Below are positions 6,657 through 15,334 of a stretch of DNA of 64,000 bases, one piece after another. Source of the stretch: JACKJA01 sp050297015 (GTDB taxonomy: Bacteria > Pseudomonadota > Alphaproteobacteria > Micavibrionales > Micavibrionaceae); contig JBNKRZ010000024.1 of NCBI GenBank assembly GCA_050297015.1, forward strand, positions 62,001 through 126,000. Reading direction: 5' to 3'. The first letter of the stretch is position 1; every line of letters starts with the position of its first letter. The position numbers were made by a program, and so were the translations under genes. Below the pieces are notes generated by a model. The model worked only from the letters and a program-made list of their open reading frames with translations, was not told the origin of the DNA and did no database searches.

Positions 6657-8225
6657 ATGTTTGATAAAGCAAAAATGAATCTGGCCGACCAGGTCGTATC
6701 ATGGATTGATCCGCAGGCTGGCCTCAAACGCCTTGCTGCACGCCATATGCTGGCTTTGACTGGTGGGCATACAGGCGCACGGCGTGATCGGCGGCAAACA
6801 AAAAACTGGAAGCCCAGCGCAGGAAGTGCCGACAATGCCACGCTGCCCGATATTCAGGATTTAAGAGACCGCAGCCGCGATCTGATCCGCAATGCTCCAA
6901 TCGCCGCAGGCGCGATCAATACCGTTGTCACCAACACCATCGGTGTCGGCCTGAAGGTTCAAAGCCGGATCGACCGCGATATTTTGAAAGGCATCCTGGG
7001 CGATAAGGAAGAGGACTTTGCAGCATTTGAGCGTCATGCGGAGCGTTTGTTTGCTTACTGGTCATACAGCCAGGATTGCGATGCCAGCCGTTTTCAGAAT
7101 TTTTACGGGCTGCAGGATTTATCTTTCCGGTCGGTGCTGGAAGCTGGGGACGCTTTTGTCATCCGGCGTTTTATCGAACGCCCTGGCAAACTCTTCGGCA
7201 CGGCCTTGCAAGTCATTGAAGCCGACCGTGTGGTTAACCCTGATTTCAAAATGGATAAACCGTATCTGGCTGGCGGCGTGGAGATGGACACTTACGGTGC
7301 GCCGACAGCATATCACGTTCGCAAAGGCCATCCCGATGATTACAGCGATGACAGACGGCAGGACAGCGTCCGCATTCCGGCTTATGGCTCGGACGGCATG
7401 CCTCTTGTTTATCATCTGGTTCCCCGTAAACGCCCAGGACAGACCCGCACGCCACCGTATCTTTCCCCCGTTATTGAAAGCCTAAAACAGCTCGACAAAT
7501 ACACTGAGGCCGAGCTTATGAGCGCGGTGATTTCATCAATGTTCACGGTGTTTGTCCGCAGCGAGGATCCTGACGGCATCTCTTCCATGGGCGAAGAGAA
7601 AGGCGACGACAAAGAATTTGAAATGGGATCGGGCGCTATTCTCGACCTGTTGCCGTATGAAAGCATAGAGATTGCTGATCCAAAGCGTCCAAACCAGGCG
7701 TTCGATGGGTTTGTTTTGGCCATTATGCGGCAAGTCGGCGTGGCTTTGGAGATTCCGTTCGAGCTGCTGGTCAAACACTTCACCGCCAGTTATTCCGCAG
7801 CGCAGGCTGCATTGCTAGAGGCGTGGAAGTTTTTCAAATCACGCCGTGAGTGGACGGCGGCTGTTTTCTGCCAGCCCGTTTATGAGGCCGTCATAACCGA
7901 AGCCGTGGCGCGTGGATATTTAAAAGCTCCTGGCTTTTTCTCTGATCCTTTGATCCGGCAAGCCTATCTGGGTGCGGAATGGATCGGGCCACCGCGCGGC
8001 CAGATCGACCAGCTCAAAGAAGGCCGTGCGGCCAGAGAGCGTGTGGAGATGGGAATTTCCACGCTGGCCGAGGAGACAGCCGGACTGACTGGCGGTGATT
8101 GGGAACGCAAACACGCCCAGCGTGCCAAAGAACACAAAATGCGTCTGGAGGCTGGACTGGATGAAGCTCTGGTTTCTGATATGCCGGAGGACAATCCCCC
8201 ACCGACCAACGACGATAACGATTAA
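6657..8225 (+). CDS. Phage portal protein (lambda gpB family)
   Basis: The 522-residue product is the dodecameric head vertex through which DNA enters. Typical family features are the RSRDLIRNAPIAAGAI segment near residue 70, the NTIGVGLKVQSRI strand, IEADRVVNP in the wing, and the PFELLVKHFTASYSAAQAALLE stem/crown motif at about 368-390 (split here to short pieces). The start has an AGGAGA ribosome site 4 bases upstream. The acidic C-terminus (PEDNPPPTNDDND) is probably disordered. It lies eight bases after gpW in the standard lambda-like packaging order. Confidence 0.92.
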   Translation: MFDKAKMNLADQVVSWIDPQAGLKRLAARHMLALTGGHTGARRDRRQTKNWKPSAGSADNATLPDIQDLRDRSRDLIRNAPIAAGAINTVVTNTIGVGLKVQSRIDRDILKGILGDKEEDFAAFERHAERLFAYWSYSQDCDASRFQNFYGLQDLSFRSVLEAGDAFVIRRFIERPGKLFGTALQVIEADRVVNPDFKMDKPYLAGGVEMDTYGAPTAYHVRKGHPDDYSDDRRQDSVRIPAYGSDGMPLVYHLVPRKRPGQTRTPPYLSPVIESLKQLDKYTEAELMSAVISSMFTVFVRSEDPDGISSMGEEKGDDKEFEMGSGAILDLLPYESIEIADPKRPNQAFDGFVLAIMRQVGVALEIPFELLVKHFTASYSAAQAALLEAWKFFKSRREWTAAVFCQPVYEAVITEAVARGYLKAPGFFSDPLIRQAYLGAEWIGPPRGQIDQLKEGRAARERVEMGISTLAEETAGLTGGDWERKHAQRAKEHKMRLEAGLDEALVSDMPEDNPPPTNDDND

Positions 8226-8248
8226 CCCCTCAAAACAGGAGAAAACAC

Positions 8249-8587
8249 ATGGTCTCACGCATCAAATGTGCGGTGAGCGGGAACCAGCACGTTTCCGTTC
8301 AGGCACCGCAATGGGTTTACGGCGCTGGCGTTCAGCGCATTCCCTTTTCGAGCACGGCAGTGCCGTCTGCAGCACTGAATTCACCGCTTGTCCGGCTTTA
8401 CGCCACCTCTGAGTGCCTGATCAATGTCGGCGTGGATCCCACCGCTGCCGATGACGGCACGAGTTTTCCTCTCGCGGAGAAAACACCCTGGGTCGAAACC
8501 ATCGAGGAAGGCCACAAAGTTTCCGTCATTTCAACAGGCATCGACGGTGTTCTTTACATCGGTGAAGCCCAAAAAGAAGGAGCCTAA
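8249..8587 (+). CDS. Small phage head-region protein, unknown
   Basis: The 112-residue protein is beta-rich with few charges and contains the ending GIDGVLYIGEAQKEGA. It follows an AGGAGAAAA ribosome site and ends two bases before the protease gene. Proteins of this size and composition between portal and protease in alphaproteobacterial siphophages are often small accessory head or attachment proteins, but I see no specific motif. It is surely translated given the spacing and signals; the role is unassigned. Confidence 0.6.
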   Translation: MVSRIKCAVSGNQHVSVQAPQWVYGAGVQRIPFSSTAVPSAALNSPLVRLYATSECLINVGVDPTAADDGTSFPLAEKTPWVETIEEGHKVSVISTGIDGVLYIGEAQKEGA

Positions 8588-8589
8588 TT

Positions 8590-9954
8590 ATGACTTGGGA
8601 TATCCCTTCCGGCGCGGGGCTGGCGATCCAAATGGATATGCTGCCCATCGAAGCGCCGCAACTTTTTCAAGGACAAATCCATCCTGATCTCGCGGCCAAT
8701 GTCGAGCAAATGGGGCGTGTATCGGTTATCGATATCACTTCCGTCATCACGCCGTACCCGAATATTTTGAGCCTGCTGTTTGGCGGCACCAGTATTCAGG
8801 AACTGGAGATGGCTTTCGATAAGGCTCTCACGGATCCGGCAGTCGATGGCATTGTCTTCCGCATTGATAGCCCTGGTGGTTTGATCACTGGCGTTCAGGA
8901 ATTTGCCGACACGGTTTATAAGGCCAGAGGCAAAAAGCCGATTGTGGCGTATTCCTACGGCAACACTGCCAGCGCCGCATATTGGATCGCCTCTGCCGCC
9001 GATAAGATCGTGGCCGGCCCGACCACATTCCAAGGATCGATTGGTGTTGCCATGGCTGTGCCGAAGGGCGAGGACTCTCGCTGGGTGCGGTTTGTATCGA
9101 GCAACGCTCCGAAAAAGAATATTTCTGCCAACACGGAAGAAGGTCGAGATTCCATCCAGGCACGGATCGATGCCATGGAGGACGAGTTTATTTCTGCCGT
9201 TGCCCAGCACAGGGGCGTTTCCCGAGAGCAGATTTTATCAGAATTCGGACAGGGGGATGTTCTTCCTGCCCGAACCGCCATGTCAGTTGGCATGACGGAT
9301 ATGGTCGGCGGTCTTAAAGATGCGCTGGCTCTTGTATCCCACCTGAAAACCTCAACCAAAAAAGGAGTTGTCACTATGGCATCTGAAAAAGAGACGCCGT
9401 CCGCAAAAGACGGCAATGGTGATGGGATCCAGCCGGATCAAATCACCGCCGCGTTTGTAAAAGAACGCTTCCCTGCAGTCGCTCAATCCCTGATCGACGA
9501 AGGAAAATCCCAGGCTGAAGCCGGAAACAAAGACACTGTGAAAGCAGAGTTTGATAAAGGCTTCGAGCAAGGCGCGACCGCCGAGCGGGATCGCATCATG
9601 AAAATGGATGATGTGGCTCTGCCTGGATACGAAGATATGGTCAACAAAGCCAAAGCCGACGGCAAAACCACGGCTTCGGACTTGGCCATGCAGATCCTCG
9701 CTGTTGAAAAACAGAAAGGGTCGGATGCTCTGGCAACCATGAAAGCGGACGCCAATAAGGTTCCGCAGATTGAGCCGAGCGTGGATCCGGCGCAGGCACA
9801 GGGCAATGTTGATCCTGATCTGCCTGTTGAAGATCGTGCGAAAGCAGCCTGGGATAAAGATCCCAAAATCCGTGACGAGTTCAAAACACTTGAAGCCTAC
9901 ACCGCCTTTATGAAGGCGGAGGAAGCCGGACAAGTGCGTATTTTGAGCCGTTAA
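8590..9954 (+). CDS. S49-family head maturation protease with C-terminal scaffold domain
   Basis: The 454-residue protein has an N-terminal ClpP/SppA-like fold (about 40-255) with the RIDSPGG loop (91-97), the nucleophile motif ASAAYW with Ser128, and GSIGV at 149-153. This matches lambda gpC, which cleaves scaffold and head proteins during prohead maturation. The C-terminal 190 residues are charged, helical and scaffold-like, beginning with MASEKETPSAKDG. An internal ribosome site and ATG (see 9376-9954) indicate that this part is also made separately, as with lambda C/Nu3. The gene follows its neighbour by two bases. Confidence 0.88.
   Translation: MTWDIPSGAGLAIQMDMLPIEAPQLFQGQIHPDLAANVEQMGRVSVIDITSVITPYPNILSLLFGGTSIQELEMAFDKALTDPAVDGIVFRIDSPGGLITGVQEFADTVYKARGKKPIVAYSYGNTASAAYWIASAADKIVAGPTTFQGSIGVAMAVPKGEDSRWVRFVSSNAPKKNISANTEEGRDSIQARIDAMEDEFISAVAQHRGVSREQILSEFGQGDVLPARTAMSVGMTDMVGGLKDALALVSHLKTSTKKGVVTMASEKETPSAKDGNGDGIQPDQITAAFVKERFPAVAQSLIDEGKSQAEAGNKDTVKAEFDKGFEQGATAERDRIMKMDDVALPGYEDMVNKAKADGKTTASDLAMQILAVEKQKGSDALATMKADANKVPQIEPSVDPAQAQGNVDPDLPVEDRAKAAWDKDPKIRDEFKTLEAYTAFMKAEEAGQVRILSR
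9376..9954 (+). CDS. Nested scaffold protein from an internal start (Nu3-like)
   Basis: Inside the protease gene and in the same frame, AAAGGAG at 9361-9367 is followed 8 bases later by ATG. It would yield the 192-residue charged, helical C-terminal domain alone. Lambda uses this arrangement to make scaffold (Nu3) and protease (C) from one gene, with scaffold in excess. The ribosome site falls in the linker exactly at the domain boundary, which supports real use. The product has Lys/Glu/Gln-rich helices and no Cys, fitting an internal scaffold that is later removed. Confidence 0.65.
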   Translation: MASEKETPSAKDGNGDGIQPDQITAAFVKERFPAVAQSLIDEGKSQAEAGNKDTVKAEFDKGFEQGATAERDRIMKMDDVALPGYEDMVNKAKADGKTTASDLAMQILAVEKQKGSDALATMKADANKVPQIEPSVDPAQAQGNVDPDLPVEDRAKAAWDKDPKIRDEFKTLEAYTAFMKAEEAGQVRILSR

Positions 9955-9982
9955 TCCTCAAACCTAAACATAGGAGAAAACT

Positions 9983-10393
9983 ATGACCACGTTGGCACAA
10001 GATGCCCAGCGACCCTTTGAGCTGGGCACAATCAATGAGTTGCCTGTTATTGCAGGCGATATCATTTACGAAGGCGCTGCTGTCGGCATTGTCGCTGGCA
10101 CAGGCTACGCCCGCCCGTTACAGGCTGGTGACGCTTTCGTCGGTTTTGCGGAAACGCAAGCCGATAACACAAACGGCGCTGCCGGAGATGTTCATGTGCG
10201 TGTTCGCATGAAAGGCTCTGTTGAGCTTGCTATTTCCGGCCTCGTCATCACGGATATCGGTGCCGATATCTACGCCTCAGACGACGATACGTTCACAAAA
10301 ACGGTTGGAAGCAACAGCTTCATTGGCCGTGTGAGCCGCTTCGTCTCAGCAGGCGTGGGGATCGTGAACTTCGATACTCTCGTGACCTCTTAA
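9983..10393 (+). CDS. Capsid decoration/cement protein (DUF2190-like)
   Basis: The 136-residue protein is Gly/Ala/Val-rich and predicted nearly all beta. Motifs include GDIIYEGAAVGI near residue 25 and repeated VGFAET/IGRVSR-type strands. This pattern and its place directly before the major capsid gene fit the DUF2190 group of head decoration proteins that stabilise expanded capsids. TAGGAGAAAA precedes the ATG. The role is inferred from pattern and position. Confidence 0.65.
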   Translation: MTTLAQDAQRPFELGTINELPVIAGDIIYEGAAVGIVAGTGYARPLQAGDAFVGFAETQADNTNGAAGDVHVRVRMKGSVELAISGLVITDIGADIYASDDDTFTKTVGSNSFIGRVSRFVSAGVGIVNFDTLVTS

Positions 10394-10427
10394 CCCTCCC
10401 ACTTAATCCAAAAGAAAGGAAATTGTT

Positions 10428-11375
10428 ATGTCCGCGAAAGGATTATCCTCTCGCGCCATTATTGGCGCGTACTATCAGCGGTTGGAGCAGAATGCTGGCC
10501 TACAATGGGTCGAAGCTGTTTCCAACTACTTTATGTCCGACCAGGAATCGGAAACTTACAAATGGCTGGGGCAAGTACCGGCCATGCGTGAGTGGATTGG
10601 CGGTCGCCAAGCCAAAGGCTTCAAAGAAAACGGCATCACCATTGAAAACCGTCACTTTGAAGCGACCCTGGAGGTGTTGGTCAAAGAAATGCGCCGTGAT
10701 AAAACGGGGCAGATCATGGTTCGTGTTCACGAACTTGCCGACCGCACCAACTCCCATTGGGCAAAACTGCTCTCCATGCTCATTTTGGGTGGAGAAAGCC
10801 AGGTCTGCTACGATGGTCAATATTTCTTTGATACTGATCACCCGATTGACGGTGGCGGTACCCAAAGCAATAAGCTGACCATCGATATCAGCACGTTGCC
10901 CACGGAAGTTCACGGCTCCACCAGCGTTCCTTCTGTTGAAGAGCTGCAGCTCGCCATCCTCCAGATGGTGCAGCAGCTTTACAGCTTTAAGGATGAGGCT
11001 GGCGAACCGTTGAACGAAAACGCCCGCAGCTTCGCCGTTATGGTGCCGACCAGCCTTTGGCATGTTGCCAAAGCTGCCGTTGCCGCTCCGGTGATCACTC
11101 ATGGCCAGACGAATATCGTCAAGGTCATGGATGAGGTGAGCCTGTCCGTCGCGCAAAACCCGCGCTTGACATGGACTGACAAGCTGGCCGTTTTCCGTAC
11201 CGATGGTTCGGTCAAGCCCTTCATCCGTCAGGAAGAAGATCCTGTCCGCATCGATGCGATTGCCGAAGGCTCCGAGCTGGAGTTCAAGGAGAAGAAGCAC
11301 CACTACGGCGTCGATACATGGCGCAATGTGGGCTACGGCTTCTGGCAACACGCCTGCCTCGCGCAGCTCACATAA
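10428..11375 (+). CDS. Major capsid protein (Mu gpT-like)
   Basis: The 315-residue protein resembles the Mu major head subunit gpT: N-terminal SSRAIIGAYYQRLEQ, then WLGQVPAMREWIGGRQ near 45-60, NRHFEATLEV, and YDGQYFFDTDHPIDGG near 127-142. VMVPTSLWHVAKAA lies in the middle of the sequence and a WRNVGYGFWQHA strand is near the end. It should form an HK97-fold icosahedral shell. The AAGAAAGGAA ribosome site is strong, as expected for the most abundant virion protein. The surrounding packaging genes are lambda-like, so head assembly is a mosaic of lambda- and Mu-type parts. Confidence 0.85.
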   Translation: MSAKGLSSRAIIGAYYQRLEQNAGLQWVEAVSNYFMSDQESETYKWLGQVPAMREWIGGRQAKGFKENGITIENRHFEATLEVLVKEMRRDKTGQIMVRVHELADRTNSHWAKLLSMLILGGESQVCYDGQYFFDTDHPIDGGGTQSNKLTIDISTLPTEVHGSTSVPSVEELQLAILQMVQQLYSFKDEAGEPLNENARSFAVMVPTSLWHVAKAAVAAPVITHGQTNIVKVMDEVSLSVAQNPRLTWTDKLAVFRTDGSVKPFIRQEEDPVRIDAIAEGSELEFKEKKHHYGVDTWRNVGYGFWQHACLAQLT

Positions 11376-11386
11376 GGAGGTGCGTT

Positions 11387-11800
11387 ATGGCGACTAAATA
11401 TAAAGTCACCGGAGTCAAGGTTCGCTTTGGCTCCGGTTTTATTTTGGCCTTGTCGGATGACCAGGCTGAAACCCGCCCCACCAAACTGAAGAAAACCAAA
11501 AAGAAAGGGCAATACGAAGTCCTTTCCACGGTCGAATTCAAACAGGGTGAGGAAATCGGTGTCGTTAAAGGCGATATCCCCAAATCATGGTGGGATACCG
11601 TGGAACAGGTCAGCGCCATCGAGAGGCCAGATCCATCTGAATTCAGGATGGTTCACAGGGGCTTTGGCAAATGGGATGTTCTCGATGCCGATGATAACCC
11701 TATCAACACTGAGCCTCTCACCAAGGAGGAAGCCCAGAAATTACTGGAAGCCCAAGATGGTGAAGAGGATGAAGACCCTGAAGGCGGCGAGGAAGAATGA
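11387..11800 (+). CDS. Small acidic phage head-tail region protein, unknown
   Basis: The 137-residue product starts MATKYKVTG at a near-ideal TAAGGAGGTG ribosome site. An earlier in-frame ATG at 11318 lies inside the capsid gene and lacks such a site. The N-terminal half is basic and beta-rich, with a conserved-looking WDTVEQV segment; the C-terminus is a run of Glu and Asp (EAQDGEEDEDPEGGEEE). It overlaps the next gene by ATGA. Position suggests a capsid-linked or head-completion role, but no family is recognised. Confidence 0.6.
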   Translation: MATKYKVTGVKVRFGSGFILALSDDQAETRPTKLKKTKKKGQYEVLSTVEFKQGEEIGVVKGDIPKSWWDTVEQVSAIERPDPSEFRMVHRGFGKWDVLDADDNPINTEPLTKEEAQKLLEAQDGEEDEDPEGGEEE

Positions 11801-12117
11801 GCCAAATCGGTGAAACAGCCGTGGACGCATGCTTCCAAGCCTTTGGTGTTGATGCCCTGTATTTCCCGCCTGACGGCGGGGGATCGTCCGTCCCGATCCG
11901 TGTTCTCCCCAGGCGAGGCGATAACGTCCTCGATTTTGGGGAGACACAGATCGCGGTGGATAGCTTGTTTTTTGAAATCAAAGTCGCGGATCTGGCCGAC
12001 CCCGCAGAGGAAGGCATTATTCAGATCGATGGCACTGATTACATCATCCAGGCCGAACCGCGCACCCAGGATATCGATGCCATTGTCTGGATCATCGATA
12101 CGCGGAAATCGTCATGA
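11797..12117 (+). CDS. Head-tail joining protein (gpFII-like)
   Basis: The 106-residue protein overlaps both neighbours by four bases. It is a compact beta protein (YFPPDGGGSSVPIRVLPRR, then FFEIKVADL and IIQIDGTDYII). The size, strand pattern and position after the capsid genes agree with lambda FII-type/ATP-binding-sugar-transporter-like attachment proteins that form the head-tail interface. The match is by pattern and context. Confidence 0.6.
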   Translation: MSQIGETAVDACFQAFGVDALYFPPDGGGSSVPIRVLPRRGDNVLDFGETQIAVDSLFFEIKVADLADPAEEGIIQIDGTDYIIQAEPRTQDIDAIVWIIDTRKSS

Positions 12118-12776
12118 GACTGAGCGCAGAGCAAAAAGGCAACTATCGACGCCATCTGCGTAAAGAACGTGAATTTATCCGCAGGCAAGCCACTCTTGCG
12201 ACCAAGGAGGCCACCAACGGCCTAAAAAAAGACCTGCGGCAGGATGTCGTGGGAAGCGGTCTGGGGGCGCGTTTGTCCCGCACTTGGCAGGGCGTGTTCT
12301 ATGACGACCGCCGCGATACGGTGAAGGGTTTTGTTTATTCCCGCGCGGCAGAGATCATTGAATCCTTCGACCAGGGTGTTTTGATCCGGCCTGGGGGCGG
12401 CAAAAAATATCTAGCCATCCCCACGGAGAACGCCCAGAAATTTATCGGCCAGGGCAAAGGCAAAAAACGCAAGAGCGGTACGCCTGCCAATTATGAAGAA
12501 AAATACGGGAAAGGCTCTCTGCGGTTCGTAAAATTACGGGACGGCACACGCATTCTTGTGGCCGAGCGTGGCATTCGCCGTTCTCGCGAAACCGGAGATT
12601 TTAAAAGTTTCAAAGCCCCCAGCAAACGCGCTTTAAAAACCGGAACGGGCTTGGCAACGGTGGTGATGTATATTCTGATCCCCGCCGCCAAAATCCCGAA
12701 AAAACTGGATGTCCAAAAGGTCGCTGACCAATGGGGCATCAAGCATCTCGACCTTCTTGTCAGGAGATATAAATGA
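12114..12776 (+). CDS. DUF6441-like tail completion protein
   Basis: The 220-residue basic protein has an N-terminal helix rich in Arg/Lys, then LRQDVVGSGLGARLSRTWQG near 43-62. FVYSRAAEIIESFDQGVLIR follows near 78-97, then KKYLAIPT and GTRILVAERG. These match my memory of the DUF6441 family in alphaproteobacterial siphophages, which sits where lambda gpZ lies and is probably a tail completion or minor tail protein. Overlaps with both neighbours (ATGA) show translational coupling. Confidence 0.65.
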   Translation: MRLSAEQKGNYRRHLRKEREFIRRQATLATKEATNGLKKDLRQDVVGSGLGARLSRTWQGVFYDDRRDTVKGFVYSRAAEIIESFDQGVLIRPGGGKKYLAIPTENAQKFIGQGKGKKRKSGTPANYEEKYGKGSLRFVKLRDGTRILVAERGIRRSRETGDFKSFKAPSKRALKTGTGLATVVMYILIPAAKIPKKLDVQKVADQWGIKHLDLLVRRYK

Positions 12777-13207
12777 CAACCACCACAGAAATGATCCTGA
12801 AAGCTCTGGCAGCCCTGCTGGACAACGGCACCACCGCCAAGTTTGAACGCAACGCTTCCGTGCCGGAGAAAATCCCCAGCACCGGACTGATTATTATGCG
12901 TGACGGCAACCCGGGTGTGGCAGAGGAAACGCTGGGCGGCTTTGATCCCGTTTATTATGAGCACGAGATCGAGATCGAGATTTACGTTGCCCACGGCAAA
13001 CAGGATACACGCGACCAGAAATTTGACGATCTGGTGGCCGCGATTGGTGTTGCCCTGGAAAGTGATCCTGATCTGGGCGGGCTTATCTTCGGCATGACCT
13101 ACAGCCGACCTGACGTATCCATTGAAATCATCCCAGGCTCCGATGCCATTAAATCCGGCTTTATTGACCTGACCATCGAATATGAGACCCCGACACCGCT
13201 CTCGTGA
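12773..13207 (+). CDS. Tail terminator/completion protein (gpU-like)
   Basis: The 144-residue acidic protein has an N-terminal helix (TEMILKALAALLDNG), then strands including HEIEIEIYVAHG and a last IDLTIEYETP strand. Size, fold pattern and position directly before the tail tube fit lambda gpU-type tail terminators, which cap the tube for head attachment. No specific catalytic motif is expected or seen. A terminator follows it. Confidence 0.6.
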   Translation: MTTTTEMILKALAALLDNGTTAKFERNASVPEKIPSTGLIIMRDGNPGVAEETLGGFDPVYYEHEIEIEIYVAHGKQDTRDQKFDDLVAAIGVALESDPDLGGLIFGMTYSRPDVSIEIIPGSDAIKSGFIDLTIEYETPTPLS

Positions 13208-13234
13208 AATTCAACACATCTGTTGAGTAATCCC

Positions 13235-13262
13235 AGCCCCGCCATCCAGCGGGGCTTTTTTT
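13235..13262 (+). terminator. Intrinsic terminator before the tail-tube gene
   Basis: AGCCCCGC pairs with GCGGGGCT around a six-base loop and is followed by seven T. It separates the head/completion genes from the tail genes. Partial read-through or a nearby promoter would set tail-tube levels. Confidence 0.85.
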
Positions 13263-13284
13263 AACCCAAAAAAGGAGAAAACCT

Positions 13285-14556
13285 ATGGCTCGTGCGTATG
13301 GCTCGAACGCTACGCTGTTGCTCAAACGTGAGACCACGTATGGGGAACAGGCAAGCGGCAATTTTTATCGGATGCCCTTTAACAGCTCCGATTTATCCAG
13401 TGAACAAGGCTTGATCGAGGACGCTGTTCTCGGTTATGGCCGTGATCCCCTCCAACCCCTGCGGGACGTGATCAATGACGAAGGCGATATTGTCGTTCCT
13501 GTTGATCCGCGTTACCTGGGATTTTGGCTTACAGGATTATTCGGCGATCCGACCTCCGGCGATGTTGCCGCGACCGGATATATCGATTTTTCCGCTCTGC
13601 CCGATGTGGACGACACGATCACCATTAACGGCGTGGAGTTTACTTTCGTTTCCGGTTCGCCTGCTGGTGATGAAATTCAAATCGGCGGCACTGTTATACA
13701 GACCGTGGATAATGCAGTATCCCAGCTCAATTCATCTGCTGACAATGACGTGGATGATGCCACTTACAGCCGTCCGACCGGAACCCAACGTCTGCTGGTT
13801 ACGCATGACACGGCGGGAGCGGCTGGCAACAGCTTCACGCTGGCGGAGAACTCACCGGCCACCACGCGCAGTGCGGCAACGCTGCAAGGCGGTGGTACCG
13901 AGCATGAGTTTTCATCCGGCAATGACACGCTGCCCAGCTATACGCTTGAAGTCGGCATGCCGAAAGTGCCTGCATATTTTATTCATACAGGTGTGATGTT
14001 CAATTCCATCGCTTTTGACTTCCAGCGTTCCGGCGCGGCGGCGACGACAATTAACGCCATTGCCCAGGCAGAAACACGCTTCAATGCTACACAGGGTGGC
14101 ACCCCGCAGAACCTCACGTTCTCGCGGATTAGCCAGTTCCAGGGCAGCATTAAAAGTGAAGGCCAGAATATCGGTAACCTGACGGCCGGATCGGTCACGT
14201 ACTCCAATAATATGGAGAAAATCGAGACCATTCGGGACGACGGCCTGATCGATGGCGCGGATCCCACGGTCGCTTCCCTGACAGGCACGATTGAGGTGCG
14301 GTTTGCCGATACAACGCTGGTGGACAAGGCTTCGGCTGGAACCCCCGTTGATCTGGAGTTCGCCTATACCCTCGCTGCTGGCCTGATCGTCAAGCTGGTG
14401 GCGCATGAAGTGTATTTGCCAAAACCGAAACTCTCCGTGGACGGCCCAGGCGGTGTACAGGCCAGCTTTGACTTCCAGGGTGCCTATAACGCCGTCGAAG
14501 GAAAAATGCTGACCGTCATGCTCATCAACGATCTGGATGGGAGTGACTACGCATGA
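13285..14556 (+). CDS. Phage tail tube protein with inserted domain
   Basis: The 423-residue protein begins ARAYGSNATLLLKRETTYG and has PRYLGFWLTGLFG near 72, typical of phage tail tube proteins. The second half (QFQGSIKSEGQNIGNLTAGSV onward, read across 286-306) gives the tube fold. Residues about 95-200 look like an insertion: DTITINGVEFTFVSG, then TAGAAGNSFTLAEN and TRSAATLQGG. This TITING...ATLxGG module is a small beta domain found in several phage structural proteins and would decorate the tube surface. A GGAGAAAA ribosome site precedes the start; the gene ends in an ATGA overlap. Confidence 0.8.
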   Translation: MARAYGSNATLLLKRETTYGEQASGNFYRMPFNSSDLSSEQGLIEDAVLGYGRDPLQPLRDVINDEGDIVVPVDPRYLGFWLTGLFGDPTSGDVAATGYIDFSALPDVDDTITINGVEFTFVSGSPAGDEIQIGGTVIQTVDNAVSQLNSSADNDVDDATYSRPTGTQRLLVTHDTAGAAGNSFTLAENSPATTRSAATLQGGGTEHEFSSGNDTLPSYTLEVGMPKVPAYFIHTGVMFNSIAFDFQRSGAAATTINAIAQAETRFNATQGGTPQNLTFSRISQFQGSIKSEGQNIGNLTAGSVTYSNNMEKIETIRDDGLIDGADPTVASLTGTIEVRFADTTLVDKASAGTPVDLEFAYTLAAGLIVKLVAHEVYLPKPKLSVDGPGGVQASFDFQGAYNAVEGKMLTVMLINDLDGSDYA

Positions 14557-15332
14557 TTACCCTGAAAAGCCCTTCCGAGCCTTATACGATCAAGATCGTC
14601 GATGGTTTTACGGTAAAGGTCAAACCGCTCACAACGCTTGGCTATTCTGTCGCCACGATGACGGCGCAGAAAAAAGTGTCCGATCTCGACAAAGCGTTGC
14701 AGGATGCGGAGGAAGCCGGATTTACCGTTCAACAGCCAGTCAATTTAAGGAATCCCGAAGAGCGCAATGCGCTTTTTCTTGATCTCCTGATTAAAGCTCT
14801 GGCGGTCGATCATATCGTGGCTTGGGAGGGCGTTCTGGATGAAGACAAGAACGAACCAGCCGCACCGACGCCCGATAATATCCGTGCGGTCATGGATGTT
14901 TCGGATTTCTCCGAAACCTTTTTTCAGCTTTTCACCCATTATGTGTTCCTGCTGAGTGAGGCCAAAGAGCGGATCCGCAAGCTGGCGGAATGGCATTTCA
15001 AAAAGAGCGGTGGCCCGTCTTATTGCGCCACCTGTAAAGAGCAGGAATTGCCGTGCGCTTTTGAAAATCTCTGCCCGTACCAAAAATATGCGCCGCGTCT
15101 GGTGCAGGAACAACAAGCCTGGGAAATTCTGGAAGCGGCCACCACCCAGCTTCGCGTTGCCCCGACTGGCAAAGTCATGGGCATTGATATGACTGCCGCG
15201 CTGGAAACAGCAAAAGCCCGCAATTTTGATATGGAGATTGTCGCCCAGCTTCTGAAGGAAGGTGAGGCAGGCATTCTGGATGCCGTCTCCGAAGATGAAA
15301 CACCCGAACCCTCAGCAAAAAAAGCTAAATAA
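14553..15332 (+). CDS. Tail assembly chaperone-like protein
   Basis: The 259-residue protein sits between tail tube and tape measure, where tail chaperones (lambda gpG/GT) are encoded. It has a helical middle and a Cys cluster, CATCKEQELPCAFENLCP (about 157-174), that could bind a metal. The C-terminal EDETPEPSAKKAK tail is charged. I looked for a slippery frameshift site and found no obvious one, so the protein may already be the fused form. The role is inferred from position. It ends two bases before the tape measure gene. Confidence 0.55.
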   Translation: MITLKSPSEPYTIKIVDGFTVKVKPLTTLGYSVATMTAQKKVSDLDKALQDAEEAGFTVQQPVNLRNPEERNALFLDLLIKALAVDHIVAWEGVLDEDKNEPAAPTPDNIRAVMDVSDFSETFFQLFTHYVFLLSEAKERIRKLAEWHFKKSGGPSYCATCKEQELPCAFENLCPYQKYAPRLVQEQQAWEILEAATTQLRVAPTGKVMGIDMTAALETAKARNFDMEIVAQLLKEGEAGILDAVSEDETPEPSAKKAK

Positions 15333-15334
15333 GA

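Noticed and set aside
10428..11375. Mu-like transposing phage, from the gpT-type capsid.
   Set aside because: No transposase, Mu portal (gp29/30) or Mu tail genes; packaging and tail genes are lambda-type.
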